Source: Beauveria sp. NWAFU-1 (taxonomy: Eukaryota > Ascomycota > Sordariomycetes > Hypocreales > Cordycipitaceae). From it: 64,000 nucleotides of DNA. Positions 24,333-35,422 of this stretch are shown in pieces. The stretch covers positions 4,588,001 through 4,652,000 of the forward strand of contig JANBXD010000003.1 in assembly GCA_024472245.1 (NCBI GenBank), in the 5' to 3' direction. The stretch's first letter is position 1; each line of letters starts with the position of its first letter. The position numbers were made by a program, and so were the translations under genes. The notes beneath the pieces are model-generated. The model did no database searches, was not told the origin of the DNA, and worked only from the letters and a program-made list of their open reading frames with translations.

Positions 24333-25393
24333 TTACTCATCATCGCCAAAGAAAACCTTGACGGGCAACGAATCGTCAGTGAAGATCTTGAAGCGCTCGG
24401 TCACCCCATCGATTGCCTTGACCTCATCGTCGGTCAGGCTCCAGCCGTCAATATCAAAGTTGTCCTTAATGCGGGCCGGCGTAGCGCTCTTAGGGATGAC
24501 GCTCCAGCCCTTTTGGATGCCCCAGACGAGGAGCACCTGCTGGATTGTCTTGTTCTTGGCGTCGGCTAGCGCCTTGAGCTTTTTATTAGCGTAAAGCGGA
24601 GAGTTCGTCGAGCCTAGGCACGAGTAGGCGGTGCTGTGAATGCCGTTAGACGTGGCGTAGCTGATAAGCTTAGGCGAGGGGTTGCATGGATGTAGTTCAA
24701 CCTGATCAACAGCAGGTATAATCTTCACTTGTTAGAAATATTCGTTTAGGGGTATGCTTATACCACACCTTGCAGCTAGCATCGTTCAGAAGAGTCTCGA
24801 GGTGTTTGATAGTAAAATTGGAAACGCCAATGTTCTTGACCTTACCAGTATCGACTAACTTTTGCATCTCGCGCCAGGTGTCAATAAAGTTCCAGTCATC
24901 AAAGACGGCCTGTTGGCCAGGAATCACCGAGACAGGCCAATGCATCAGGTATAAATTGACATAGTCGACACCGAGCTTAGCGAGAGACTCGTCGAGCGCC
25001 TCGGCGACTCGCTTGTGGTCTTCGTTAGAGAGCTTGGTGGTGAGCCAAATTTGGTCCCGGGGCACGCCCGAGGCCTTGATACCAGCACCGACCTCGGTCT
25101 CGTTACCGTACGCTGAGGCCGTGTCGATATGGCGGTAGCCGGCCTTCAGTGCAATCTCGATCGCGTTCTGCGATTTGACCTGCCAGGTGCCGAGGCCGAT
25201 GGCGGGAATCTTATCGCCCGTGTTGAGGATAAAGGTGTGACTGGGCCAGTTAGAGCGGGACGATGCAGAAAACGCATGTGAGAAAGAGGAGATCTCGAGG
25301 AAAGGAGCAGTAAATTGGCTGCGGTTGGCGCAGTGGTAACAAGAAGCATGGTTTGACGGGAAGGACGTACGCAGTGTTCTTGACGGCAGCCAT
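24333..25393 (-). CDS. Aldo-keto reductase
   Basis: NADPH-dependent carbonyl reductase, cytosolic, of the yeast GCY1/glycerol-dehydrogenase type. Model: complement(join(24333..24722,24769..25240,25371..25393)), 294 aa, normal family length. The tetrad is visible: Asp and Tyr in HIDTASAYGNE, Lys in LTTKLSN, His in LMHWP. The cofactor loop SVIPKSATP is present. Intron 25241-25370 has GTACGT and CTAAC/CAG. Intron 24723-24768 is only 46 bp but restores KIIPAVDQVELHP. The C-terminus ends FFGDDE. It is the first intact gene right of the retrotransposon. The substrate cannot be assigned. Confidence 0.88.
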
Positions 25394-26108
25394 CTTACGA
25401 TGATTTGCGCAGGTACATGTAAAGTGGGGGAGAGAATGAGGCTGTAACAGGAGAATAGCAAGAAAAAAAAGGAGAGCAATGGCCTTAAAGAAATACTTGG
25501 TGGCCGACTGTTTACGCTTTGCTCTCCTCTACTGGCGCGAGAACAATTATATTCCATTTTCGGCTCATAATGGGAAACTTTGGCTCAGCTGCCGGCAGTG
25601 AGTGCTCTACTGCAGAGATTATCGCAAAGGGACCCGCTATATAAGGTTAATCATGCTATTATGACGTTTAAATAAGGATACTTACGTCCAACAGGTCTTT
25701 CTCCGCGGAGATTGATACTTTATGCTGTTGCATTGCCTAGTTAATATATTATCGTATTGTGCATTTTTATACAAGATATAGCTCTTGTTGGCTATAGTAC
25801 CCGCCTTTCTATACTGCTCACATAAATTATTCTATATATAGGTTGAACATATATTTCAGCGCACTCAGCAGTAGAGAAGCAAAGACACAAAGTCTTCGCG
25901 TCCTGCTGATATTGCTGTAGATATAGTCCATTATAGAATTTATAATAGTTAATATCATATTGGGCTCTATTAACCATTTGTTCTATGCTATGTAAGCAAC
26001 ATTATTAATAAAGCACAGTAATGTAGCGCAAGTTCCGATAACTTCGGGATTACGGAACCGACCGCAGGTACAATATTCGTTTGGCGATGACTTGTTCTAT
26101 GCCTTCGC
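25394..26108. other. Intergenic, nothing recognised
   Basis: Upstream region of the aldo-keto reductase; AT-leaning near 25740-26020. No supported gene. Confidence 0.4.
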
Positions 26109-26408
26109 TCAGCTAGGATAACAATAGGGATTTGGCGTTATTCCTCCGGTTCGTTTGCTCGGGTTTGGTATCATGGCCACTTTAGCGGTGCGCCACGAGC
26201 CAGGATGATAGCCTTGCTGGAGGCAGACGCTGTAGATATCTGCGACTAGGTAGCCTATTGCTGGCCAGAACCTCTTAAGCATATACACCATGATTCCACC
26301 GCCATGCGTTGAGGCGTTACCAGTACTGAGAAGCCAGTGAGCTTTTTTGTACGAAGTTGTTTGTTCAAAAAAGTTCCAAGCCTCAGAATAGACGGGTTTT
26401 GGGACCAA
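26109..26408 (-). pseudogene. Fragment of non-LTR (LINE, Tad-like) reverse transcriptase
   Basis: A 99-codon stretch contains YMLKRFWPAIGYLV, then LQQGYHPGSWRTAKVAMIP and PSKR. This matches the N-terminal RT region of fungal LINEs (LL...WP...ACL..GYHP..WR.A..V...KPGK). It ends soon after, before any catalytic YADD, and upstream sequence is out of frame. A dead remnant. Confidence 0.65.
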
Positions 26409-28516
26409 ATGTCGGCAATGCCGTTCCCTACGCTGGCTGAACCCTGAGCAGCGAATATTCTGGTCCCCAACTCAAGTCAGCGGGCAGATCTTGTCAATCA
26501 ATCTAGAGCAAGCTCGAGCTTTGAGCCTGGCCAAATTCACACGTCGAACAGCCAACGACGAAATTGCGGACCCACGGTCTCTCTGTATCACACTAGAAAC
26601 CTTGATTCCCTTTGACGAGCAACCCGAGCCGCCTGCTGAAGAATCCGGCTGGTGCATTGAGAATATCCACACCAGGGGGCTCGGTTTCGCCGACGCTGAC
26701 TTAATGAGATTCGGATTGTAATAGAGACAGTAGAAAGAGTGTCATAGAGATGGTAATTATCCACGATCTCACCTAGAATCTAGTGGATTTTTGGATCCTG
26801 AGCTTTGACAGGTTAGTTGTCATAGATGAATGGGTGAATAGCGCGAACATTAATTTGCACGAGCTGGGGAATCAGCCCTGATCAAAACCTACCCCTGCCG
26901 GTCTCTGCTAGCACTGGCGTCATCCAGCTTCAGGAGCCGGCAGCGGGAGTTTGAGCCGTGAGTAGCCTAAGCACGAAACATGCGAGAACAAGCAAACCTA
27001 TTATGTATATAGCATTAGCTTGAATAATGGAGAAATGTAGCTTAAATAATGGGGAAAGGCATTTTTATTACACGGTACTGCCTAACCAGGCAGATCGCGG
27101 TGGGCAAGGGCCACCCACTTTAATGTACAATGTGGCTATTCTCAGCCCTGCGACGGGTAAGTTTTTATCCCTTGAGGCCGCTAATCCTTTTAGAGAGATT
27201 CCGATATATGGTGTGCTGTGAGGTACTTCCCAAAGGGAGACCAACTCGATGAACCGATCGCTTGGGAGTGTGATTGGGAATTCTGCTGCTTTGCAACCCA
27301 GGTGTCCTGAACCGTCACCGGATCTCCCATTGCAGCTGATATCCTGCGACGTGATTTTCGACAGTCAAAGACGGAGCAAGGACTCCAGGAACGAGTCAGA
27401 CTACAAGGGTATAACACGTAGCACATTTATTCTGAAACATACTGAGAACAAATTTGCTCATTACTGAAAAAGTATTCGGCCGTTTTAGGTGCAATGCTAA
27501 GACGACCTCTTCGCAGGTAGCGCAGCAGGTACGCTTTCCGCGGCAAATACCGCCACGCTACCTCTGCCTTTCAGAGAAAAAACCACTGCCATAACTAGTC
27601 CCGCGCCGAAACCCAGAAACCATGGTGTCCGGCCTACGGCCGGCTTCGAGCGCAACCCTAGACGGATTAACTAGATGACTGTCTCCTCGCATTGACGGAC
27701 TCTGGCCTGCCTGATACAAGTCAGTTCTGGCTCTGGCAACAGGGTGGGGGTGAATTTAATAGACTCAATGACTTCACATGATGGCAGCCGTCTCTGAAAC
27801 TGGGACACTGCTCTCCGACGCGTACAAGTATTATTGCTCCACTTGCAGCCAGCCAGGTTCTTCAAAGGACGTCTGATCCTGCTCTCTTAGCTCCACAGAG
27901 AAAATTAGCCAGAAACGTCGTCGCGCTGCCAAGCATGTTACAAAAAGGGCTGAGCAATTTCACCTCGGATCCTCGGAAGTCAAGTCCGACCAACCGTCAC
28001 GGTCCATCGGGTGGAGCTCCGACGGATGCGGCTCCAACGGAAGCTAAACCGAAAACGCAATAGCATCCGTTGATTGACGCAGCGAGGCACATACCTCAGG
28101 CACCGCAGCCTCTGATTAGTCTAATCTACCCTAGTTTTATAAAAAGGCTTCTAAGCTATATAACTATAAAATTATAGCTAAAAATAGCTTTATAACAATG
28201 GGATGGAACTTAGGTTAATTGACACCTAGCTAGGCTTCTATAAATGCTAGGTATAAGTCGCTCTTGGAAAGTGCTTGTACTGGATTCCGGGAGTGACATC
28301 TCCGTCACTAGTTGTATGATTGTAATGTTCTACATGTTATTCGCGAGCTTTAGAATCTAAACTTACAGACATTTAGTTGAAAGGTCGGACAAGGATATCG
28401 CTCTATACATGTACTTCGAGATTCTACAGATTAAAGTATCGAGAGATATTGTGGTGCTGTGTATTTACACTAGTCTCGACTCTGAACGAGCGGAACCGAG
28501 CATTCTGGAAGAATGC
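26409..28516. other. Gene-poor stretch with a small AT-rich patch
   Basis: About 2.1 kb with no supported gene. 28115-28200 is AT-rich in the RIP style. Short frames at 26472-26721 on both strands may include more of the LINE relic, but no motif proves it. Confidence 0.35.
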
Positions 28517-29668
28517 TTAGTGTGTTGCTGAATCTGACAAGAAGTAATGAAAAGAGAGCTCATTACAAAAGAAGTAACGCCAATGCCAAAGTTCTTCGAA
28601 GAAAGCAGCCTCCGCCTCCAGCTCGACAAATTCAGCAGCCTCCATAGCTTCAACTTCTAAGGCCTCGGCAGATTCAAACCCTCCAAGTGCCCCAGTAGCC
28701 TCAGTAGCTTCCATTGCCGTAGTAGCCTCGGCAATATTGTTTGCCTCGATGATATCAACATTGACTAAACCCTCTCCAGCTTCTCCCACTTGCAACCTTC
28801 CAGTGAGGTCCCTGACACCCAAAGGGTCTGCTTTCACGAATACCTGCTCCTCACGAATCAACTCCACACACCCAGAGCCCCCTCTCTTGCAGATATTTGG
28901 TAGTTTCAGGTCAGGTGCGACTTCTTCAAGCGTCTTTTTGTAGTATGGCTCGACTTTATCGTGATCAAATTTATCGAATGGTGGAATCTTGCGCAGACTT
29001 TTCTTTGGTAACCCGGGTTTTGGTATGCCTGTTTTTCTTTTTCCAAAACCGGCAATCTGAGGCTGTGCTCCACTGCTTCGCATATTGAGGTATTTTGGAT
29101 CGAACTCTTGATTGCGTTCAAACAGCTTCTCGATCTTCTCGCCATTCTTCAATTTTTCGATATGGTCAGGTGTCAGCGCACTCGCTGAATACCAGCCCTC
29201 GATCTGTTGCCAGGGAACACCTTCCAGGACTGCGTATTCAGACTGCTCCACATATTGCGGAATCATATTTTCTGGCTTGAGTGTCTTAACCACATCAATC
29301 ATTCTGGGGTCTGTGCTGATGCTGTAAACGTATCCGGATTCCCCCGTGTTGATGTTGATTGCAAAGTCCTTGGCGATTCGAGGCTCCGTAGTTGTCGAAA
29401 CGTAACGAGTATAGTCTTTCGTGACCCCCTCATGATGAAAAAATAAGCTGTAGGCCTTATTCTGCTCCGCATCTGTCAATTCTTTGGCATATCTAAGACC
29501 TTTGCACCACGAACCCCCTTCTGTGCGAATAATGTCTGGTGACCTCATGTCGTCGCGGAAGACTGTCGACGGCGAGTCCTCGTTGGCACGCTGAATTATG
29601 TGACCGTCTCCCCACTCAAGAAGGAGCAGGAACAACGCACAAAAAATGGTGTAAAACTGGCTGCGCAT
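28517..29668 (-). CDS. Secreted ADP-ribosyltransferase, heat-labile-enterotoxin A-type (toxin-like)
   Basis: Start at the Met at 29666-29668, because a signal peptide follows at once (MRSQFYTIFCALFLLLL); the frame is open 26 codons further up. Length 383 aa. ART motifs in order: VFRDD with Arg38, STT at 91-93 in YVSTTTE, and QSE at 142-144 followed by AVLEGVPWQQIEGWY, which parallels the LT/cholera A-chain segment after the catalytic glutamates. The first position of the usual E-x-E appears to be Gln. A basic linker (GKRKTG...PKKSLRK) could be processed. The tail is Ala/Glu-rich, then ends in an aromatic stretch. Such LT-like genes are common in insect-pathogenic Hypocreales. Host target unknown. 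It is divergent from the gene at 30141. Confidence 0.8.
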   Translation of the reverse strand: MRSQFYTIFCALFLLLLEWGDGHIIQRANEDSPSTVFRDDMRSPDIIRTEGGSWCKGLRYAKELTDAEQNKAYSLFFHHEGVTKDYTRYVSTTTEPRIAKDFAININTGESGYVYSISTDPRMIDVVKTLKPENMIPQYVEQSEYAVLEGVPWQQIEGWYSASALTPDHIEKLKNGEKIEKLFERNQEFDPKYLNMRSSGAQPQIAGFGKRKTGIPKPGLPKKSLRKIPPFDKFDHDKVEPYYKKTLEEVAPDLKLPNICKRGGSGCVELIREEQVFVKADPLGVRDLTGRLQVGEAGEGLVNVDIIEANNIAEATTAMEATEATGALGGFESAEALEVEAMEAAEFVELEAEAAFFEELWHWRYFFCNELSFHYFLSDSATH

Positions 29669-30140
29669 AACGGCGAAGGGGGGATATAAGAACACAAAAG
29701 ATGTAGGTTGAAACAGTTGCGGTTCGCTAATTCTGGAGCTCGTCAATGAGACAATTAAAGATCGTATGTGAGCGAGTCTCTACCTCCATTTAGAATGCGG
29801 TCTTAGTCTATATATACATGGAAGGTAAAATACTGGAAAGAAGAACACGTCGAAAAATTGGAATTGAGTCTTTTTGCGAAATTGAGGAGGAGCCTTTGCT
29901 TAGCGTTGCAATGGCCATCGTATGACTGTTTTGATTGTAGGAGGTGTGGTGCCAGAAAACAGCTTCTTCGAGCCTGCAAATGTTTTATCAAGTGTGTACA
30001 TATCAATCAGTGTCTCGGCACTTGAAGGTCTCTCGTGGAGTAATGCTATCGCGTCGCATGAAGAGTGGCAAGGCATCTTCCTCGCTCCACCACATATTAT
30101 TAAATCTTGAAAACTTACATCCAGTCGCGCGACAGGCATC
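29669..30140. promoter_or_regulatory. Shared divergent upstream region
   Basis: 472 bp separate the toxin-like gene and the Cys-rich secreted-protein gene, which are transcribed away from each other. No specific operator could be identified. Confidence 0.4.
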
Positions 30141-31512
30141 ATGAAATTATTTGGCACCGTACTGGTCTTGTGCAACTGCTTACTTTTGGGTGCGAGCCTT
30201 ACCCAAGCACGAGTTTCTATCCCCGCGAAAGTAGCCTTCGATATTTCCACTTTGGGCGACTCTGTGGTCATCGATGCGCGTTCAGACATTGGCCAGGCCA
30301 TACAGAACGGGACTCAAAAGCTCAACTGACAGCTCCTACTTCGGCGGGAATCAGTCGATTGCACGGGACTTTCGTCTAAGGCTTGCGACTTGGTCAGCTG
30401 GATCCATAAGGTGAGTTCTATCCATACTGTCGCGGAGATTAAGTAAGGGAACGAGCTAATTTGCACACCAGGGTTGTCAGAAAGTATCTAGCTATCTTCC
30501 AATAACCGCACTTTCAAAGCTTTCACGAGCTAACCCTTCACAAATAGCAAGCGGCGTGTGCGACCAAAACGGGCAACGACGCGAGAAGATGTTGTGATGA
30601 CGAGGAGCGTCTTCCTTTCGGTGTAGGTCCCTTTAAACACGTCAAGATATAGAAAAGCAAAACTCATACGAGACAGGGAGGGGTGTATTACACTGGATAC
30701 CTGAGAGCTTGCGCGCCTTAGTATCAACTTAAACGTTTTGATCGCCCTCAATTTCCCGATCGGCCATGTAATGCGGACTATGGCTGCCGCCTTGGTATGA
30801 GCAAATGGCTCTGCAATATGCGCAACTGGGAACAAGCTGTAAGATCAACAGCATCCTTCTCTCGTTTACTGGGGATATGAGACAACAGCTGACATGCGCA
30901 TTCCCCAATCTTCTCCGTCAAACAGGGTTGTGAACAGCGTAAAGTTTGTGATAACCCGATCAGAACCGGAAAAGAGTTGCATGAGTGCTGCAGGAAGTGG
31001 CCAAGGACACCGCAGGTATATATGATGCGGCTTGGATCCAGACTCGCGCGAATTGACTAACACAAGCACTCTAACAGGGGTTATTCTCCGAATTTTATCA
31101 ACATCGTTTCAACCTCAAGTGTCCACAGCAGGCGGACGGCAGACTGAGCGTTACAAATTCATCTGACGGCGACGTCAACTTTAGATACATGGGCATTGAG
31201 GCCGCTGAAGGGAACGAGATCCGCGTAATCAAGGTATACGAGGCGCCGGTGCATACTGGCGAGAAACCTTCGAGTGTGGGTTGGATCAAGGTCGAGAACG
31301 CGAAGGCCATGGTGAAGCTTTCGTCATTTTCAAAGAACAAGCTCAAACCTGGCAAGAAATATACGGCAGTTGTGCTGCGGCGCCCCGACTACGACTGGCT
31401 CGCTCCGCCTGTCAATTTCACTATGCCATGGGATGGGCTGCCGGCGGGCGACACTAGCAGTGAAAATATGCCCGGTGAGGACGTTGTGTCCAATGAAACG
31501 TACGGGCATTGA
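30141..31512 (+). pseudogene. Multi-exon Cys-rich secreted-protein gene with internal stop
   Basis: Starts with a clear signal peptide (MKLFGTVLVLCNCLLLGASL). Exon 1 (30141-30410) has an in-frame TGA at 30327-30329, after which the frame stays open to a GTGAGT donor. Further exons supported by GT..CTAAC..AG signals and phase: 30472-30483, from 30548 to about 30619, possibly about 30720-30840, 30926-31015, and 31078-31512. Two exons carry related Cys motifs: GCQKQAAC...CC and GCEQRKVC...CC. The last exon encodes a globular, probably beta-rich domain ending NETYGH. Not recognised. The middle exon boundaries are tentative. The TGA may be a real nonsense mutation or a sequence error. Confidence 0.55.
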
Positions 31513-31554
31513 GTCCGGTCAAGCAGGGAACTAGGCCGGCATGTTCGGATCGCA

Positions 31555-31702
31555 CGTGGCGCCGGTGATCTTCGAATGTGGGATGGACCATGGTCAAGAA
31601 CGCGGCGGTACGGTGAAGCTTCCGTCGTTTCGGATATAAAGCTAGGATCTTCTGGGAAGTATGGGCACTGTGATATGGCGCCACTGCTATGACTGGCTTC
31701 AA
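31555..31702 (+). pseudogene. Decayed tandem copy of the preceding last exon
   Basis: Aligns by eye with about 31236-31400: GCGCCGGTG, TTCGA.TGTGGG, TGGTCAAGAACGCG, TACGGTGAAGCTT, TATGACTGGCT. Substitutions and small indels break every frame. It shows that the terminal domain was once duplicated in tandem. Confidence 0.65.
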
Positions 31703-32342
31703 GTTCGAGGTGATTCGAAGTTGGGGATTCCGCGAGAAGGGAAATCAGGGTCGGAGGCCGTCTTCCACCTGAGCAAATAGAAATTGAGGCTGTTTGCCAC
31801 ACCCGACCGTCGGATAAGACAATGCATATATAAATAGATATTAGTAGGGATCTGAGAGTGGAAATATAAAACCGCGTCACAAACCTGCCGTCGGCCGGCT
31901 AATCTCCTCATGATAATCTGCTTTAATGCACCGTCGGATGTAACTTGAGTGCATGCTATCAAACAATTTCAGAATAAGAGCGGCTGCCTCTATATCAGTT
32001 TAGAACGGTGAGATACTACCGTCTGTTATGATCCGTCGAAAAACTTCCTTCGACTCCTCATCTCGAGGCTTTAGCTGTGGAATTAAATAACACAAGCTAG
32101 CCAGCGCCATAATACTCTACAAACTAGTTCTACAAGGCCTATAATTAATCTTAAAGTATTTTACTACTTAATGTAATGATATAGGCAATCTAATTGTTTA
32201 TAAACTATTCTAATAAAGAGTTCATGTGCTTACACAACGCATCAGGTTTCAAAGCGGGGTTAGGATCAACATGGCTATATGACGCCCTCTGTCTACATAG
32301 TTCTAGCAGCGGTTGTAAACTAGCCCCTATGCTCCGAAAACG
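31703..32342. other. Intergenic; small AT-rich patch
   Basis: No supported gene. 32080-32230 is AT-rich. It contains the upstream region of the HET gene. Confidence 0.4.
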
Positions 32343-34295
32343 ATGAACTCTAGTAACGATGATGACAAGGAGCTATCGCTTCATGAACTCAGTGTTCATT
32401 ACCAGGCACCCATCGTCTCGCAGCTCGTCAGTATAGGAAGCGATTGCAATCAACAACAGCATGTCAAGTTTCGCTCCTTCGTCAGCTGCCTTGAGTGTCT
32501 CGAGCCAAAAGGTATACAGCTACGCCGAACGTCTATTGACGCCTTCCGCCAGCGAAATTATCTTGCACTATCCTATACCTGGGAACCTTCGGAGTACGAA
32601 TGTACGGAATCCGGCCGGTACAACGTCGAGGACTGGGATCACGACCATCTCAGTCCTTCAAAAGTCCGTAACTGCGTCCTTGACCGCGTTCTCAGCTACA
32701 TGCGCTACGCCAAAGTCCAGGTTATTTGGATCGACGCCCACTGTATCCGCCAAGACACATGCGGCGCTGCCGCTTGCGTCCGTCACACCAGCTGTATTCA
32801 ACAACGCAATGCTTTGCAAGCTATGGACCTTGTCTACCAGCTCAGCCAGCACCCTGTTGCTCTTCTGGGACGTCCCTTGCGAGTCGGAACCGACCTGGAT
32901 CTGCTCGCACAAATCCTCTCAGGTGACTTTGTTGACAACTCCATATGTCGACTCTCGAGCACCACTACGATTCCTGCGGCAAGGAAGGCATTGTGGCTGC
33001 TCCGCGAAATCACTCGAGACGCCTGGTGGACCCGCGCCTGGACTTTCCAGGAGAACTATCGTGGCGGGCAGCGGATGCGACTACTTATTTCCCATGATCC
33101 GTCTCTAGAGGAGCAGAAGCTACGTCTTGAGATTTTTGATAAAATACCCGAGGAACTATGCATACAATCCGTCGCCTTCTCTACGGAAGCGACACGGCTG
33201 TGCCTGGCACTTCGCAAAGTGGCGGGAAAGCTGCTACCGGGCGACATTTGCTGGATTGGTGAAGTGCTCCGAGCGGCTGGAAGATATGCGCTCGTTCTGC
33301 CCGAGACGAGCGCAATGACACCAACAGTAGTCGCTGACATCGAGGCGCGCTTGTTGACGGAGCCGTGGGACCGACTGGCCATCCTTGCAAATTGCTGTCA
33401 ATACTCGGTGCGGTTAGACGGTCAAGCACTCAGCCAGCAGAGGCACAGCCTTAGTCTGTCGATGCTAGCCATGTGTTTGCTCAATGGCGAGATTCTCAAC
33501 AACGACGACGACGGCCTGCACCCCATCACTTCGATGACGACATCAAAATTTCTCAGACAATATCTATTTAAAGAGTTCAGCGCGCCTGCAGATGATACTC
33601 GGCGACTAACATTTAACAAGGGTTGCCGACTTACCAGCGTGGATTTAATAGTGGAGGGTATCTCGACATACGGGCATATATGGAGTTTAGGCCGCATTAT
33701 TGACACCTCATTGTTTTCGCGGGAACTCCCATGGATCAATGAACCAAACGGCCGACTCGAACTAAATGAACGGAAACGCCTATTGCAATTGGTGATCTGT
33801 TTATATAAACTAGACTACCGTGATCTTGCTGAACACATTGATGGATACCTTGCTACCGACGCCGAGGCTGAGGAGGGCTACGTCAACTTTACTGACATGC
33901 ATTTCCACCATATGGCTATCGAACTAGCAACAGCGATTCAGGCGGGCCAGAAGCTGATGCTAGGCTGTATCTGGTATCCCAAACGGAGGTTCTCACCTTA
34001 CACTGCCGTCTTCGTGGGGTCTAGCGAGGAAGAGTACGACGTGGTACGCCCGGCGCCGGCATATGTGTTCACCTCAGCCTGGTTTCGTGATCAGGGCTCC
34101 GATACTCACGACGCTAACGACATTGACCGCCACGTCTCGCTTGAGGTTGTCTTCGACGGACGCCTAGACTGTGACGGTGTGCCGCACCTCCGCACCCGCA
34201 CATGGCGGCTCGGCATGTGCTTCTTCCGAGGTGTTCCGCGCACTAAAGTGGTATTCCCCTGGCCACGAGCGTTGCAAGCCGTCAAACCGTCATGA
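32343..34295 (+). CDS. HET-domain (heterokaryon incompatibility) protein
   Basis: Single-exon, 650 aa. The three HET-domain blocks are present: YLALSYTW at 73-80, VIWIDAHCIRQD around residue 130, and WWTRAWTFQE around 228. The rest is a long, divergent C-terminal region without a clear NACHT, WD40 or ankyrin domain. HET domains trigger regulated cell death when incompatible hyphae fuse, usually through a partner locus. Such genes turn over fast and often lie in accessory regions, as here. The partner and specificity cannot be told from sequence. Confidence 0.88.
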   Translation: MNSSNDDDKELSLHELSVHYQAPIVSQLVSIGSDCNQQQHVKFRSFVSCLECLEPKGIQLRRTSIDAFRQRNYLALSYTWEPSEYECTESGRYNVEDWDHDHLSPSKVRNCVLDRVLSYMRYAKVQVIWIDAHCIRQDTCGAAACVRHTSCIQQRNALQAMDLVYQLSQHPVALLGRPLRVGTDLDLLAQILSGDFVDNSICRLSSTTTIPAARKALWLLREITRDAWWTRAWTFQENYRGGQRMRLLISHDPSLEEQKLRLEIFDKIPEELCIQSVAFSTEATRLCLALRKVAGKLLPGDICWIGEVLRAAGRYALVLPETSAMTPTVVADIEARLLTEPWDRLAILANCCQYSVRLDGQALSQQRHSLSLSMLAMCLLNGEILNNDDDGLHPITSMTTSKFLRQYLFKEFSAPADDTRRLTFNKGCRLTSVDLIVEGISTYGHIWSLGRIIDTSLFSRELPWINEPNGRLELNERKRLLQLVICLYKLDYRDLAEHIDGYLATDAEAEEGYVNFTDMHFHHMAIELATAIQAGQKLMLGCIWYPKRRFSPYTAVFVGSSEEEYDVVRPAPAYVFTSAWFRDQGSDTHDANDIDRHVSLEVVFDGRLDCDGVPHLRTRTWRLGMCFFRGVPRTKVVFPWPRALQAVKPS

Positions 34296-35422
34296 AGATT
34301 CAGCGACGTGTCGTAAGACTATTAGATTAAGTTATCTATTTCTTAAGTCTCTAGCCAAATATACCTATTAAGCTCACTGCCTGTTACTGTCGCCTTACTT
34401 GTTCTACTCATGACCTATTAGCTAAAATCACTCGCTTTATACGGATTGCTAGCAGCTGCCGACATCGTTGCAGGCCCTACGGTAGATGGCTTGCAGGAGC
34501 CATGTGGCATCAGCCGGCAGTACCACCTATTAATGTATCTAGATAGCCCTGTCTTGGCATGTCGTACCCACACAAGCTGCTCTTCCATTTGCCCAGTTTA
34601 TGGGAGATTTCGTAGTAGTACGCGAGAGTTCCAACCCACAGTAACAGGTAGCTCAATGAGTTGGCAACATTTGGGGCTGACGTGTTCTCTGTTGGGCCAG
34701 CCGATGGAGGGGTCATACCTTCCGGAAAATCAGCAGCGAGTGACGTGACCAAAGTAGTCAAATCTCTAGGTGATTGTTATTCGTACTACAGCTTCGCCCA
34801 GCGACGCTGGTGGTACCAGTGTCTTAGACTATGCCGTTATGCGCTGGCAGGCATTAAAGGATGACGACAGCATCACCGCATCTACTCTATAAGTGAAATA
34901 TGTGGCTAGCTGAGCCTGAGTAGTATTACAGCATAGCAAGTGAAACTCTTTTATCAGCACCTTCCCCAAATTCTACAATTTTGTTTAAGTCACTTCTTCA
35001 TCCTCTCTTACTACTCAACGCTTAGTCCTCAAATCTCCCCTTTTGGGACTATTCATGTAAGGGCGCGTATTGACGTTATATTTACGTAATTAATGCTATA
35101 AGAAAGCCCTACTTTTCCTTCATCTGATGAACCGACCTTTAGCTTAACTGGACCAATAACAGTTAAGTTATGGCTGAGTGTCACACCTGATCCACCAATA
35201 ACAAACTTAAGCTGTTTGCAGCCAGAATATATTACATCACTGATGTTAGATAGATCTATGTAGACCGCCTGATTCCTATCTATACAAAGGCAGCCATTTT
35301 CCTATAGAAAAGAGCAAAACTTAGGATACCTTTCATCTTTCTTCTAACCTTTTGTTAGAGCTACTCTCTGTGTTACTCTATCTTCCACTTCGTGATAACC
35401 TCATATACCTTAACAATTCAAG
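34296..35422. other. Intergenic, nothing recognised
   Basis: 1.1 kb with only short frames lacking features (for example around 34446-34860). CT-rich stretches at 34970-35040 and 35340-35400 look like promoter DNA of the gene starting at 35423. Confidence 0.4.

Noticed and set aside
30327..30329. TGA as selenocysteine
   Set aside because: Filamentous ascomycetes lack the selenocysteine system; a nonsense change is simpler.
30141..31512. Cys-rich gene as an enterotoxin B subunit
   Set aside because: It is far larger than a B subunit and shows no B-subunit motif; only the gene arrangement suggests a link.
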